From an uncultured Bacteroidota bacterium (GTDB lineage Bacteria; Bacteroidota; Bacteroidia; Chitinophagales; Chitinophagaceae): a DNA stretch of 64,000 bases. Under the pieces are notes generated by a model. That model saw nothing but the letters and a program-made list of their open reading frames with translations. It was not told where the DNA came from and ran no database searches. The stretch spans positions 186,001-250,000 of the forward strand of contig CAIJXT010000009.1 of the NCBI GenBank assembly GCA_903824665.1, in the 5' to 3' direction. Shown one piece after another: positions 1-10,300 of this stretch. Each line of letters begins with the position of its first letter. Position 1 is the stretch's first letter. The position numbers were made by a program, and so were the translations under genes.

Positions 1-678
1 TTTGGCAGCTGGCAAGCCAATATGATTACTGGAATCAATACCTGGTCAGACGAAATGTACCGCATGATGGGCTATGAACCCGGATCGAGGGTACCATCGA
101 CCGAGTTGTTTTTGGCAGGTATACACCACGAAGACTACACAAGAATAAAGGCAACTTATGACTATGCATGTAACCATATGCCAAATGTGTCGTTTGAATG
201 CAGGCTTTCTCGCGATGATGGCAGTATTATGTATATATATTCTGAACTGGAAATTAAGCGAAACGCATTTAGTGAAATTGTGAGCCTCAATGGGTTCATA
301 AGAGACGTTACTGAAAACAGGGAAGCCAAACAGAAGTTGGCTGAAAGCGAACGCAAATACCAGTACCTTTTCGAGCACAGCCCAAAACCTACATGGGTTA
401 TTGATGCAGAAACCTCCCGCTTTCTGGATGTCAATAAAGCCGCGGTGCACCACTACGGGTACACCTACGACGAATTTATTGCCATGCAGGCCTATGACAT
501 CATCGTCCCCCCATCCGGCCACAGAGACACAATTTGGGAAAATGGGAAATGGCCGGAAAAGGCCATGGCACTACACCGGAAAAAGGATGGCACGGTGATC
601 AGTGTAGAACAGCAAACGGGAAACGTGGATTTTGAAGGACGTCCGGCCAGAATTATTCTGGCCACTGAAATCAATTAG
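1..678 (+). CDS. PAS-domain sensor protein, C-terminal part (5' end outside window)
   Basis: The frame is open from the first base; the residues before the first ATG at 22 (FGSWQAN) fit the start of a PAS_3 fold, so the gene very probably begins upstream. Two PAS domains are visible: the first covers roughly the first 110 residues (WSDEMYRMMGYEPG, then a PAC-like GFIRDVTE), the second follows a short linker (KYQYLFEHSPKPTWVIDAE...). PAS domains sense small molecules, redox state or light and usually feed a histidine kinase. Here the protein stops directly after the second PAS domain (IILATEIN), and no kinase or other output domain follows in any frame. Either the output module lies upstream or the protein is a truncated kinase. 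It converges on the LytTR regulator gene that follows. Confidence 0.8.
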   Translation, partial: FGSWQANMITGINTWSDEMYRMMGYEPGSRVPSTELFLAGIHHEDYTRIKATYDYACNHMPNVSFECRLSRDDGSIMYIYSELEIKRNAFSEIVSLNGFIRDVTENREAKQKLAESERKYQYLFEHSPKPTWVIDAETSRFLDVNKAAVHHYGYTYDEFIAMQAYDIIVPPSGHRDTIWENGKWPEKAMALHRKKDGTVISVEQQTGNVDFEGRPARIILATEIN

Positions 679-777
679 TCTCCACAGGGGAGATTGCGGA
701 TTTGGTGTGATTTGATAGCAATGTTCACCGTAGCAAAGAAGCTCAATCTCTGATCCTGGTTTTATAATTAGGAAGAC

Positions 778-1518
778 TCAACGTATATTAAGCATACTCA
801 ACAAGCTTTCCCTATTATTCCTAGCGATAGGTATCTCTTGGCCGCCAACAATTATAGTTGTTGAATTGATTTTCTCAATCCGCGAAATGTTGACTACATA
901 ACTACGATGTACCCTGAAAAAGTGATCAGAATCTAATGTATCTAAATATTCCTGTAAATTACCGCGTATTAGAAATTTCCTTTGAGCCGTATGTAGCTCG
1001 ATGTATACATGCTCACTCGATAAGTACAATATATCATCGAATAATACCTTGTGGAAATAGTCTCCGTCCTTTACAAAAAGTGAGTTTTTAAGTATTTTTT
1101 GCCCTCTATCTATATTGGCAACTTTGTTTTGATGTGGACCACTATCGTTGTAATTATATAACGCAATTTCAAGCGCCGAATACAAATCACTCTTGCTGAA
1201 AGGCTTTATCAGGTAGGCATTGGGTCTGGTGAGTTTAGCCCGTTCCACTGTTGCCTGGTCTCCATTCGCTGTAAGAAAGATAAAGGGTATATCCATGTTC
1301 AGCCTAATGTATTTGGCAATATCAATTCCATCTTTTTCCCCTCCAAGGTTAATATCAAGAATTACCAAATCAGGCTGTTCATTCTTTAGCATTGCAATGG
1401 CTTTATCATATTTGCCGCATGGGCGCAGGCACTTGTAACCTAAGCCAGTTAGCAATATTTGAATATCATCAGCAATAATCACTTCATCTTCTACAATTCC
1501 TATTTTTACAAGGTTCAT
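778..1518 (-). CDS. LytTR-family response regulator
   Basis: Receiver domain in the N-terminal ~120 residues (KIGIVEDE acidic pocket, LVILDINLGG with the phospho-acceptor Asp, and the conserved Lys in YLIKPFSKSD), followed by a LytTR DNA-binding domain in the C-terminal ~100 residues (FFRVHRSYVVNISRI). LytTR regulators bind pairs of short direct repeats about 21 bp apart. I chose the ATG at 1518, which begins MNLVKIGIVEDE; an upstream extension would need a non-ATG start and adds nonsense sequence before the receiver. It lies 45 bp downstream of the histidine kinase gene on the same strand, so the two form a kinase-regulator operon. A likely target is the repeat array at 4722-4775 just upstream of that operon (inference). 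Confidence 0.9.
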   Translation of the reverse strand: MNLVKIGIVEDEVIIADDIQILLTGLGYKCLRPCGKYDKAIAMLKNEQPDLVILDINLGGEKDGIDIAKYIRLNMDIPFIFLTANGDQATVERAKLTRPNAYLIKPFSKSDLYSALEIALYNYNDSGPHQNKVANIDRGQKILKNSLFVKDGDYFHKVLFDDILYLSSEHVYIELHTAQRKFLIRGNLQEYLDTLDSDHFFRVHRSYVVNISRIEKINSTTIIVGGQEIPIARNNRESLLSMLNIR

Positions 1519-1563
1519 CGTATCAAAATTTATCAAAATGCAAATTATTATAACAACCAAAAC

Positions 1564-4560
1564 TCAAGACTCAAACGCTATAATAAAATTGCTGCCATCC
1601 TTATAATAGTAAGTAGCACTTCCATTCAATTGCTCACTCAGTCTGGATATCAGCCTCAATCCCATCGTTTTGCCATCTTCAAACTTAATTTTCGGTGACA
1701 GCCCCTTCCCGTTATCGTGGTACTTCAAAACATAATTCTTGCCGTTTTTTTCAATTTCAATTCCAATATAAGGTGAAGGTTGATGGTCGAATGCATACTT
1801 AAAGCTGTTTGTAATTAATTCATTCAATATTAAGCCAAAAGGAACCGCTTTTTCAATATTGAGCTTCATACTTTCCACTTTATTGACCAGTATGATATTG
1901 TTACCTAGGGGATCAAAGACATTTTTTAACCGAAAAAACAAATCTGAAGAAAATTGACTCATTTCAACCACATTCAATTCATTTTGATAGAGCTTTTGGT
2001 GTATTAATGCTATAGCCAACACACGGTTTTGAGCCTCCATCAATATTTTCTTGGTTTCATGATCGCTTAGGGTCCCCGACTGCTGCCTCAAAAGGCTGCT
2101 GATTATCTGTAGGTTATTTTTCACCCTATGATGTATTTCTTTTAACAGCATCTCCTTTTGATGCAGTGATATTGTTAGGTCATTTGTCTTTTCAAATACC
2201 ATTTTATCTAGCTTGGCATTCTCTCTTTCCAACAGTCTTATCCGCCATTTATAAACTGCATAAATCAGAAATGACGCAATTGCCATGAGCATTAATCTAA
2301 ACCATAGCCGGAGGTAAATGGGTCTTACAACATCCAAAGTGATTTGCAAATCATTTTTGCTCCAGGCACCACTGGATTCCCGTGCTTTAATATGGAGTAA
2401 GCTGGTGCCATAGGGCAACCTTGTAAGCCTTATATTCCTGTCATGCTGCACTATCCACCCTGTGTCTATTCCCTCTATTCGCCAGTAATAATTGGTAAAT
2501 CTTGTATTGGAATAATTGAGCAGTGCAAACTCGATATTTATATACCTGTCATCCGGCATTATTTTTATTTTGTTAGTTTTTACAAGCTCTGCAGTATAGT
2601 CTTCCGGTTTATTTTGCCTGCCATCAAACTTCGTCAGAGAGGTTATAGCAAGAGTATTGCCATTCATATCGTTTTCCTTCTGCACCGGAAAATCATCAGG
2701 GTTAAAAGCAGTAATACCATTTAATGAACCAAAGTAAATATTACCTGCCTGGTCTTGAAAATGCGATTTCCTGTTGAATTCATTATCTGTTATTCCATCA
2801 TCCTTAGTATAAGATATTACACTACCGGTACTTTTGTTAAACTGCATAATACCGTAATCGCTACTCAACCAAAGCCTGTTATATTTATCGCCAAATACAC
2901 TGTAAATATTGTCGTTTGACAGCCCGTCTTTGTTTGTGTATAGCCTGCATACATTTTGCTTTCGGTCCCATTTCACCAATCCATTATGTGTCGCAAGCCA
3001 ATAAACCCCTTCTTTATCCTGATAAAAATGGTATATATCCTTTGACGGAATAAATTGCCTCCCTGTATCTGCTGATGAATACCTGCTTTTTACACCATAG
3101 TCGCTCCCGAGTTCATAAAATCCACTCTCCGTTGCCAACCAAATATGCCTGTCTTCGTCATAACACATATCCAAAACTTTGGATTTTTCAAGTCCCGGAT
3201 AAGCATTATTCTGGCTATACCTTGCAAAAGCCCTTGTTTTTGTATTGAGCCATGCCAAACCGGTACTTGTCCCTATCAATAACTTACCGGGTTCAACTTC
3301 AAGCAAAGACCAAACAGAAGTGAAAAAAGGTGACGAAAAAGTATCTACGATGATTCCTTTTGGGCCTAATTCGCAGATATAATTTAAACGGCCAAAAAAA
3401 ACATTTCCTGTAAGTGATTTTATAATTGGGAAATAGTCAAAAAAAGCATGAATACGAACAGCCGTGTCTTGTTGCACTTTAGAAACAATGTTATACCTCC
3501 TGACACCATCATACTCGTTCATTGCCCACAACTGGCTGTCTACAACCAATAGTCCTCGATAACTATTCCCATAATTGGTAGACAACTTGGTGCTGAGGCT
3601 ATATTGCCTGAACTTATTCCGGTTTACCGTAACCCGGTAAAAACCCGTTTGGGTAGCTATCAATATCTGTTCATTTTTAGACGAATAGTAATTTAAAAAT
3701 AAATCAAGCCTGGTATCCAACTTGTAAAAAATGCCATGATCTCGACTTATTATATTGTTTCCTATAATTATCACATCAGGAATAGTGGTAGGCATCAGCC
3801 ATTCGTTATGACCAATTCCAATAACACTTTCGGTAATATTTTTTACTTTAAAATCAGGGCTTACAGAATAGACACTATCCCGGGATTGAAAACAAATGTT
3901 GGATTTTGGAAAATACCATGAAGTTGAAGTTATAGGAGCCGAAAAAGTGTACTTTCTGATGACTTTGCCCGAAAGGGTCACTTCCTGCAATTCTGTTTCG
4001 TTTTTTAGCAACCAACATGTACTCTTTTCAGTGATGTATAAAAACCTGGTACCTGAATCAACATAAATAAGCTGATGGGCAGCCAACTTATTGTTGTTCA
4101 CATAAAAAAAACAATTTAAACCATGGTTGGTAATTTTTGCCGAATCAGGGATTTTGTCCAGATGCCAACCTCGTTTTGCAGGCTCAATTCCATCACCCCT
4201 CGACTTATAAATTGTAATCTTATCACTTTCGGGATCAAAAACATTTGCGCCGTTCTTTAAACTTATTGCCCATATTTTGCCCGTCGAATCTTCTACAATA
4301 TTATCTGCAGGTTCGCGGCATTGAATTAATGGCAGATCATCTTTATCCTGCCGGTACCACTTAAAATTGTATCCGTCAAAGCGGCTTAAACCTGCGGCGG
4401 TATATACCCATATAAAGCCTTTCTTGTCCTGCATTATCAACAACACATTTCGGTGATTTAGACCGTCGTTGGTATCCCAATGCTGAACATTTACCACATA
4501 TTCCTGAGCTGTAACTCGTATACAGTTGAGAAAAAGAAGCCAAATAATGAGGCGTTTCAA
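1564..4560 (-). CDS. Y_Y_Y / two-component-regulator-propeller sensor histidine kinase (HisKA_2 type)
   Basis: A 998-residue membrane sensor. A signal peptide (MKRLIIWLLFLNCIRVTA) is followed by a periplasmic seven-bladed-type propeller (repeats such as GFIWVYTAAGLSRFDGYNF, RHIWLATESGF, YNRLWLSSDYGIMQFN), a Y_Y_Y domain at about 690-750, a transmembrane segment at about 755-775, a HisKA_2 phosphorylation helix near 810 (EIHHRVKNNLQIISSLL) and a HATPase domain at about 880-995 (LILNELITNSFKYAF, DNGKGL). It should autophosphorylate and pass the phosphate to the LytTR regulator encoded next. The start is a TTG at 4560: an in-frame stop lies three codons upstream, and the next in-frame ATG would remove the signal peptide. 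It is divergent from the InlB-repeat protein gene at 4839. Confidence 0.9.
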   Translation of the reverse strand: MKRLIIWLLFLNCIRVTAQEYVVNVQHWDTNDGLNHRNVLLIMQDKKGFIWVYTAAGLSRFDGYNFKWYRQDKDDLPLIQCREPADNIVEDSTGKIWAISLKNGANVFDPESDKITIYKSRGDGIEPAKRGWHLDKIPDSAKITNHGLNCFFYVNNNKLAAHQLIYVDSGTRFLYITEKSTCWLLKNETELQEVTLSGKVIRKYTFSAPITSTSWYFPKSNICFQSRDSVYSVSPDFKVKNITESVIGIGHNEWLMPTTIPDVIIIGNNIISRDHGIFYKLDTRLDLFLNYYSSKNEQILIATQTGFYRVTVNRNKFRQYSLSTKLSTNYGNSYRGLLVVDSQLWAMNEYDGVRRYNIVSKVQQDTAVRIHAFFDYFPIIKSLTGNVFFGRLNYICELGPKGIIVDTFSSPFFTSVWSLLEVEPGKLLIGTSTGLAWLNTKTRAFARYSQNNAYPGLEKSKVLDMCYDEDRHIWLATESGFYELGSDYGVKSRYSSADTGRQFIPSKDIYHFYQDKEGVYWLATHNGLVKWDRKQNVCRLYTNKDGLSNDNIYSVFGDKYNRLWLSSDYGIMQFNKSTGSVISYTKDDGITDNEFNRKSHFQDQAGNIYFGSLNGITAFNPDDFPVQKENDMNGNTLAITSLTKFDGRQNKPEDYTAELVKTNKIKIMPDDRYINIEFALLNYSNTRFTNYYWRIEGIDTGWIVQHDRNIRLTRLPYGTSLLHIKARESSGAWSKNDLQITLDVVRPIYLRLWFRLMLMAIASFLIYAVYKWRIRLLERENAKLDKMVFEKTNDLTISLHQKEMLLKEIHHRVKNNLQIISSLLRQQSGTLSDHETKKILMEAQNRVLAIALIHQKLYQNELNVVEMSQFSSDLFFRLKNVFDPLGNNIILVNKVESMKLNIEKAVPFGLILNELITNSFKYAFDHQPSPYIGIEIEKNGKNYVLKYHDNGKGLSPKIKFEDGKTMGLRLISRLSEQLNGSATYYYKDGSNFIIAFES

Positions 4561-4721
4561 ATAAATAAATTAAGATAAAATTACCATGGATTAGAATGAT
4601 GAAGTGGGCAATCAAGGTGATGGACACATGACATTTTCCAGACTGCGATACAAACCTCGTTGAATATCAAATGCAGAACAAAAATAATCTTTTAACACAG
4701 AATTATCAATTATTTGCATTG

Positions 4722-4775
4722 CCACTCATAACAGTTCAGAGACCACTCATAACATATTTCATACCTGCCATAACA
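4722..4775. promoter_or_regulatory. Three direct repeats at exact 21-bp spacing, candidate LytTR operator
   Basis: CATAACA occurs at 4727-4733, 4748-4754 and 4769-4775, each step exactly 21 bp. The first two copies extend to the 12-mer CCACTCATAACA (4722-4733 and 4743-4754). Direct repeats two helical turns apart are the known binding pattern of LytTR regulators. The array lies between a LytTR kinase-regulator operon and a divergent surface-protein gene, and ends about 28 bp before that gene's -7 box, whose -33 region lacks a clear TTG. This fits an activator site, but binding is inferred. Confidence 0.6.
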
Positions 4776-4803
4776 TTAAAAAAAATTACCAATTCTTTAA
4801 TCC

Positions 4804-4811
4804 TATGTTTG
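4804..4811 (+). promoter_or_regulatory. Promoter -7 element (TATGTTTG) of the InlB-repeat protein gene
   Basis: TATGTTTG matches the Bacteroidota -7 consensus TAnnTTTG and would give a leader of about 20 bases before the ATG at 4839. There is no good TTG at -33, which is consistent with dependence on an activator bound at the 21-bp repeats just upstream. Confidence 0.5.
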
Positions 4812-4838
4812 TCTGGAAAATATTAAATCTAAGAACAA

Positions 4839-6863
4839 ATGAAAAAGAATCATCTGCTACTTATAGTCTTCATGACTATGATTTTGTTTTTCAATAACTT
4901 GCTTTACGGTCAGGGTATGGCCATAAACACAACCGGAAACGAACCCGACTCATCGGCAATGTTGGATATCGGGTCTACAACCAAAGGCCTGCTTACTCCC
5001 CGTATGACAACCAGCCAACGTACTGCGATCAATTTGCCAGCCAAGGGCCTGTTGGTTTTTGACATTACATTAAATGCATTCTATTTTAATAGTGGCACAC
5101 CTTCACTTCCGGTTTGGAGTGCCGTAGGCGGCGGGGCCGGTGCAGGTACTGCTGCAGGTGAATTGCTGTATTGGAATGGAAGTAACTGGATTGGTACAGG
5201 TGCCGGCAGCAATGGCCAGTTTTTGACTTTTATATCTGGTGCGCCTACCTGGGTTACACTTCCTTTTTATAATATTATGGCATCAAGTGGGCCTGATGGC
5301 ACAGTATCACCTGCAGGAATTAGCTACTTTTGTTGTGGCAGTAGCGCCACTCCTGTTTATACCATTACTCCTTCAGCAGGATACAGGATAGATAGTGTCT
5401 TGGTAGATGGTAGCAGCGTAGGCTCCGTTACTACATATACATTCGCTCCAGTAAGTTCAAATCATACCATACGCGCTACCTTTATACCTGATACCTACCC
5501 AATTTTGGCCAGTTCCGGAACAAATGGAACTGTTTCTCCCGCAGGTACTACCAATGTTGCCGCAGGAACTAACCAGGTATATACAATGACACCGGCTTCA
5601 GGATACAGGGTGAATGACGTAACTGTAGATGGATCAAGTGTTGGCTCGGTCAATACTTACACCTTTACAGCTGTTGCCACAGGGCACACTATCAGTGCCA
5701 CATTTATACTCGATACCTACCCAATAGTCGCATCTTCAGGAGCGAATGGAACAATATCGCCTGCCGGAACTACAAATGTAATGTTCGGCAATAACCAGGT
5801 TTACACTATTACTCCATCTACAGGTTATGGTGTTGCAGATGTGTTAGTAGATGGCGCTAGTGTTGGCGCAGTAACTAGCTACACTTTCACTTCGGTGGGT
5901 GCAAGCCACACTATCAGTGCAACATTCAGCATACTTACCTATCCTATAGTAGCATCTTCAGGGGCCAATGGAACAGTATCGCCATCTGGCACCACAGATG
6001 TAAGTTATGGAGGTACACAGGTATATACCATCACACCATCCCCTGGATACCTTATTAATAGCGTTACAGTTGATGGCTCAAGCGTGGGTGCTGTAGGCAC
6101 TTATACTTTTGCCACCGTTACATCCAGCCACACCATCAGTGCTACATTTGCAGCTATAACCTACTCATTAGTAGCAACAGTTAGTGGCGGTGGAACAATA
6201 TCACCTTCAGGAACCACGGTAGTAACCGCTGGTACTACTCAGGTATACACCTTTACCCCTGGTGGTGCAGGGTTTGGTTATTTTACAGTAGATGGAGTTA
6301 ACCAGCCAATGATGGCTGGAGTATCCACCTATACATTTACTGCAGTAGGGGCCAACCATACCATCAATGCAACAACCAGATCACTACAGATTGGAGATAA
6401 TTATGCAGGTGGTATCATTACCTACCAGTCATCAGCTACTCATGGCTATGTGAGTTCAATTATAGATCTTAGCACATCGGCTACCTGGGGGTGCTATAAC
6501 ACCGTAAATGTTACAGGAACAAATCTTAATCTCGGATTTGGTGCTGCTAATACAGCACTTATCGTAAGCGGTTGCACTACAACTGGTATTGCAGCCCAAC
6601 TATGCGATTCATATACAGGAGGCGGATACTCAGATTGGTACCTGCCATCAAGGTACGAATTAGAGAAAATGGCATTGAACAGGGCTGCAGTAAGTGCAGG
6701 GGCAGTTGCCGCAGGTGGTAGCAGCGTAATTTCTACATCCCGCTATTGGTCTTCCACACAGTTTAATGTTGGCCTTGCATGGGATGCTCCAATGAATACA
6801 AGTGGTGCAGGAAATTATGAAAAAAATCTGAGCCGTTATGTACGTGCATTCCGATCATACTAA
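4839..6863 (+). CDS. Secreted surface protein with divergent InlB B-repeats and a C-terminal Lcl/DUF1566-like domain
   Basis: 674 residues with an N-terminal signal peptide (MKKNHLLLIVFMTMILFFNNLLYGQ). Residues ~25-130 resemble the head regions common in Bacteroidota surface proteins (SSAMLDIGSTTKGLLTPRMT). From ~145 to ~510 there are about five copies of a ~72-residue unit, beginning YPIVASSGANGTVSPAG and ending HTISATF, matching the divergent InlB B-repeat family. The last ~155 residues (GGIITYQ, YSDWYLPSRYELEKM, YWSSTQF, ending VRAFRSY) resemble Lcl_C/DUF1566 domains. The role is probably adhesion or surface display; the ligand is unknown. No T9SS sorting domain is evident. The upstream 21-bp repeats suggest control by the neighbouring LytTR system (inference). 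A strong hairpin follows at 6937-6974. Confidence 0.8.
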   Translation: MKKNHLLLIVFMTMILFFNNLLYGQGMAINTTGNEPDSSAMLDIGSTTKGLLTPRMTTSQRTAINLPAKGLLVFDITLNAFYFNSGTPSLPVWSAVGGGAGAGTAAGELLYWNGSNWIGTGAGSNGQFLTFISGAPTWVTLPFYNIMASSGPDGTVSPAGISYFCCGSSATPVYTITPSAGYRIDSVLVDGSSVGSVTTYTFAPVSSNHTIRATFIPDTYPILASSGTNGTVSPAGTTNVAAGTNQVYTMTPASGYRVNDVTVDGSSVGSVNTYTFTAVATGHTISATFILDTYPIVASSGANGTISPAGTTNVMFGNNQVYTITPSTGYGVADVLVDGASVGAVTSYTFTSVGASHTISATFSILTYPIVASSGANGTVSPSGTTDVSYGGTQVYTITPSPGYLINSVTVDGSSVGAVGTYTFATVTSSHTISATFAAITYSLVATVSGGGTISPSGTTVVTAGTTQVYTFTPGGAGFGYFTVDGVNQPMMAGVSTYTFTAVGANHTINATTRSLQIGDNYAGGIITYQSSATHGYVSSIIDLSTSATWGCYNTVNVTGTNLNLGFGAANTALIVSGCTTTGIAAQLCDSYTGGGYSDWYLPSRYELEKMALNRAAVSAGAVAAGGSSVISTSRYWSSTQFNVGLAWDAPMNTSGAGNYEKNLSRYVRAFRSY

Positions 6864-6936
6864 TGGTTGGTTTTAACTGGAATTCATTTATAGACCAACT
6901 AAAAAAATATTAATAAAAAGACACAAATATTAGTTC

Positions 6937-6974
6937 TTTGGGCATGGTTCACCTACAAGTGAGCCATGCCCAAA
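6937..6974. terminator. 16-bp-stem hairpin downstream of the InlB-repeat gene
   Basis: TTTGGGCATGGTTCAC (6937-6952) pairs with 6959-6974 across a 6-base loop, with one G-U pair. It lies 74 bp after the stop codon. There is no strong T tract, so termination is likely but not certain. Confidence 0.55.
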
Positions 6975-6980
6975 ACCAGT

Positions 6981-7125
6981 GATGGCGCAAGTATTGTCAC
7001 TTGTGTCTACACCACAATCAAGTGTTTTCCACTTGCGAAAGCCCCGATGTCACAGTCATCTTCCGCGGTCCTATCCCATTTCCTAAAAAAGATCCGCCGA
7101 TGTCAGAATTTTACGATAGCAATAC
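6981..7125 (+). repeat. Direct repeat B, upstream copy (pair of 10561-10719)
   Basis: Starts GATGGCGCA and contains AAGTGTTTTCCACTTGCGAAA and later GATCCGCCGATGTCAGAA. It aligns over its whole length, with substitutions and small gaps, to 10561-10719. It is non-coding in both places. Together with repeat A, the two copies flank the NHL/Ig gene. Confidence 0.75.
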
Positions 7126-7126
7126 C

Positions 7127-7288
7127 CCAATCTGGCACCGGGAATGTATATGTGTCGTTTCGTAGGTAGCGACGGCAAATCAGTTGCCCAACGGTTGGTT
7201 GAAGAAAAATAGCAACAGGTGCTGTAGAGAAAAAAAGCGACTTTTAGGCAATTTGAAAAGTGAAAACAAAGCCACCGCCGCTGCAAAT
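7127..7288 (+). repeat. Direct repeat A, upstream copy (pair of 10321-10479)
   Basis: Nearly identical to the last ~86 coding bases plus ~73 bases of 3' flank of the gene that follows (10321-10479). In this copy the terminator hairpin is broken: the left arm (CCGCCGCTGC) remains and the right arm is lost. The order here is B then A, while downstream it is A then B, so a deletion must have joined them. Confidence 0.85.
7129..7212 (+). pseudogene. Fragment of a T9SS type A sorting domain (last 27 codons)
   Basis: Translates as NLAPGMYMCRFVGSDGKS... ending LVEEK and a stop, differing by only two residues from the end of the protein encoded at 7392-10406. No start or upstream coding sequence remains. 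It is the remnant of a former tandem paralogue, left by deletion or unequal recombination. Confidence 0.8.
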
Positions 7289-7391
7289 GAGTAGAAATTG
7301 CAGAATTTATTATTGCTGTGCAGTAACCTGAACAATAAGAACTACGTTTACATGTTTTATTGCACAGTTTTTATTCACTTAAGAAGCAGTT

Positions 7392-10300
7392 ATGAAAATA
7401 AATTACAAACATTTTATAAGCTGTTTCGCTGCTTTGTTTTTATCCTTGGCATCAGGCGCACAGACAGCAACCATAGCCGGCAGCACCGCCTGCCCCGGCG
7501 GTGTGCTTACGCTTACCAGCACCCCACAGCCCATACATATAGTATGGCAGCAGGCAGGCATAGGCATCAGTACGGTATCACCTACCTATGCATCAAGTGC
7601 CACCACGGTAGCCGGCACGGGTTCACTCGGCTCCGGCGCTGATTCATTTCGTGTACCAGCTGGAGTCTGCGTAGATGCCGGCGGCAATATCTATGTGGCG
7701 GATTATGGCAATCACCGTATCCAGAAATGGGCACCCGGTGCTACCAGCGGTACTACGGTAGCCGGCACGGGTACAGCCGGTCCCGGTGCTAACCAGCTTC
7801 GTAACCCGGGTGGAGTCTATGTGGATGCGGGCGGCAATATCTTTGTGGCGGATTGGGCTAATCACCGGATCCAGAAATGGGCGCCGGGTGCTGGCAGTGG
7901 CACCACGGTAGCGGGCACGGGTACAGCCGGTTCTGGCGCCAACCAGCTTCAACGACCGTTTGGAGTCTATGTGGACGCGGGCGGCAATATCTTTGTGGCG
8001 GATCAATTTAATCACCGGATCCAGAAATGGGCGCCTGGTGCTACCAGCGGCACTACGGTAGCCGGCACAGGTACGTCTGGCCTTGGCGCCAACCAGCTTA
8101 ATAACCCTACTGGAATCTATGTGGATGCCGGTGGCAATATCTATGTGGCCGATGAACAGAATCACCGGATCCAGAAATGGGCGCCCGGCGCTACCAGCGG
8201 CACTACGGTAGCCGGAACGGGTACAGCCGGCTCCGCCGCTAACCAACTTAATGGCTCGTTTAGAGTCTATGTGGATGCGGGTAGCAATATCTATGTGGCT
8301 GATTATTTCAATAACCGGATCCAGAAATGGGCGCCTGGTGCTACCAGCGGCGCTACGGTAGCCGGCACGGGTACAGCCGGCTCCGCCGCTAACCAGCTTG
8401 CGTCCCCGACTGGCGTCTATGTGGATGCCGGCGGCAATATCTATGTGGCGGATCGACAGAATCACCGGATCCAGAAGTTTGCGGCATCTATTGTAAATAC
8501 CTATACGCCTGCCACGGCAGGCAGCTATGCTGCCCTGGTAACCACCCAGGTGGGGGCAGTAACTACCAATACGCTAACGGTCAATGCAACAATAAATGCC
8601 AATGCTGGTACGCCGGTTATTTGTCTCAGTCAGGTATTATCTATTGCGATTCTTACAAATGATGCTTCAGGCGGAACCTGGAGCAGCAGCGATGTGGCAA
8701 AAGCAATAGTTAGCCCCGAAACAGGCGTAGTTAGAGGTAAAGGCGCTGGCACGGTCGTAATCACTTATAGGATGAACCCTACGTGTTTCCGCACCACAGT
8801 GGTAACGATAAATCCTCCAGTTTCCGCAATTACCGGAGTCCTTAATGTTTGCCCGGGAGCAACGACTACGCTGTCGAACGCAACACTAGGCGGCACATGG
8901 AGCAGTAATGATACTACAATGGCTAAAGTGAACCCCGCGACAGGGTTGGTCACAGGTTTCACCAGTGGTACCACGGCTGTAACCTACCTGGTTAGTGCCG
9001 GTTGTTACAGCACTGCAAATGTCAACATGCCGGCTGGACCACTTTTCATTGTTGGTCCTGATACAATATGTCAGGGCGCTATGGCCACAATGTCCAGCGG
9101 ACCCGTCGGTGGCACATGGAGCAGCAGCCACCCATCCAGAGCGTCGGTAAATGTCACAACGGGTATCGTTACGGGCATCAGCGTCGGTTCAGCCACTATC
9201 ACTTACCGCATAAGTTCAGGTTGCTTTAGAACGAAGAGTGTTACTGTAAACAACATCACAGCAAGTATAACCGGAACAGCCAATATTTGTCCCGGTGCAA
9301 CTACAGATTTGACACATGTTATCACAGGCGGTACGTGGACGAGCAGCAATAACGCAACGGCTACGGTCAATGCAACGAATGGTTTGGTAACTGGTATCAG
9401 TGGTGGTACTGCAGTCATCAGTTATTTTACCAGTCTTGGTTGCTACAAGACTACTGTACAGACAGTGTTTACTGCACCTGCCAATATTTCGGGTATTGCC
9501 ACTGTTTGTGAGGGTTTCCAAACAACTTTGGCGAGCTGGCCATCAGGTGGCATATGGAGTAGCAGCAATAATACAGCTGCAACTGTGAGCACCACAGGAA
9601 ATGTGAGGGGCCTCGCACCAGGAAATACTACAATTCAGTACCTGCTTAGCAGCGGATGTTTGGTTACAAGAGAAATCACTGTAAATGCGATTCCGGATAC
9701 AATAACCGGATCGCTGGCAGTGTGTGCCGGCAGCGAAAATTCGCTCTCGGTTTCACCCTCCGGCGGTGCCTGGACCAGCAGCAACTTGTCTAAAGCCAGT
9801 ATCGACGCTGTAAGTGGAGTACTTGCCGGTATTTCGCAGGGTACTGCCAATATCACCTACATGCTAAGCTCTGGTTGTTTTAGGAATGCGACGGCTATTG
9901 TAAATCCACAACCAGGGGTTATAACAGGTGCAGCGACAGTTGCACAGGGCGCGTTTGTAAATTTCACAAGCAGTCCGGCAGGTGGCTTATGGAGCAGCCT
10001 TGCATCTACAACAGCATCGGTAAATGCCGCTACGGGCAGGGTTACGGGTGTAAGTACCGGTTTCACAACTATCACCTACCAGCTCGGTACCGGTTGTTAC
10101 AGAACCCGTGATATTACCGTAACTGGCGCAAGGGGAACAATCGAAAATCCGGAATCCGAAACAGGTTATGGTAGCTACTTCCAATTATCCCCCAACCCTA
10201 CATCAGGCGCTTTGGCGCTGTTTTCATCGGTTTCCGGAGTATTCAGTGTGCACACTATAGATGGTAAATTGGTAATTTCACAAATGATCGATCAGCAGGC

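Noticed and set aside
7644..8465. 273-codon open frame on the minus strand
   Set aside because: It is the antisense reading of the 150-bp repeats; repeats that are open in one frame tend to be open in others. No start context or family.
7611..8490. CRISPR-like regular repeats
   Set aside because: The 150-bp units are contiguous, in frame and encode NHL propeller blades; there are no spacers.
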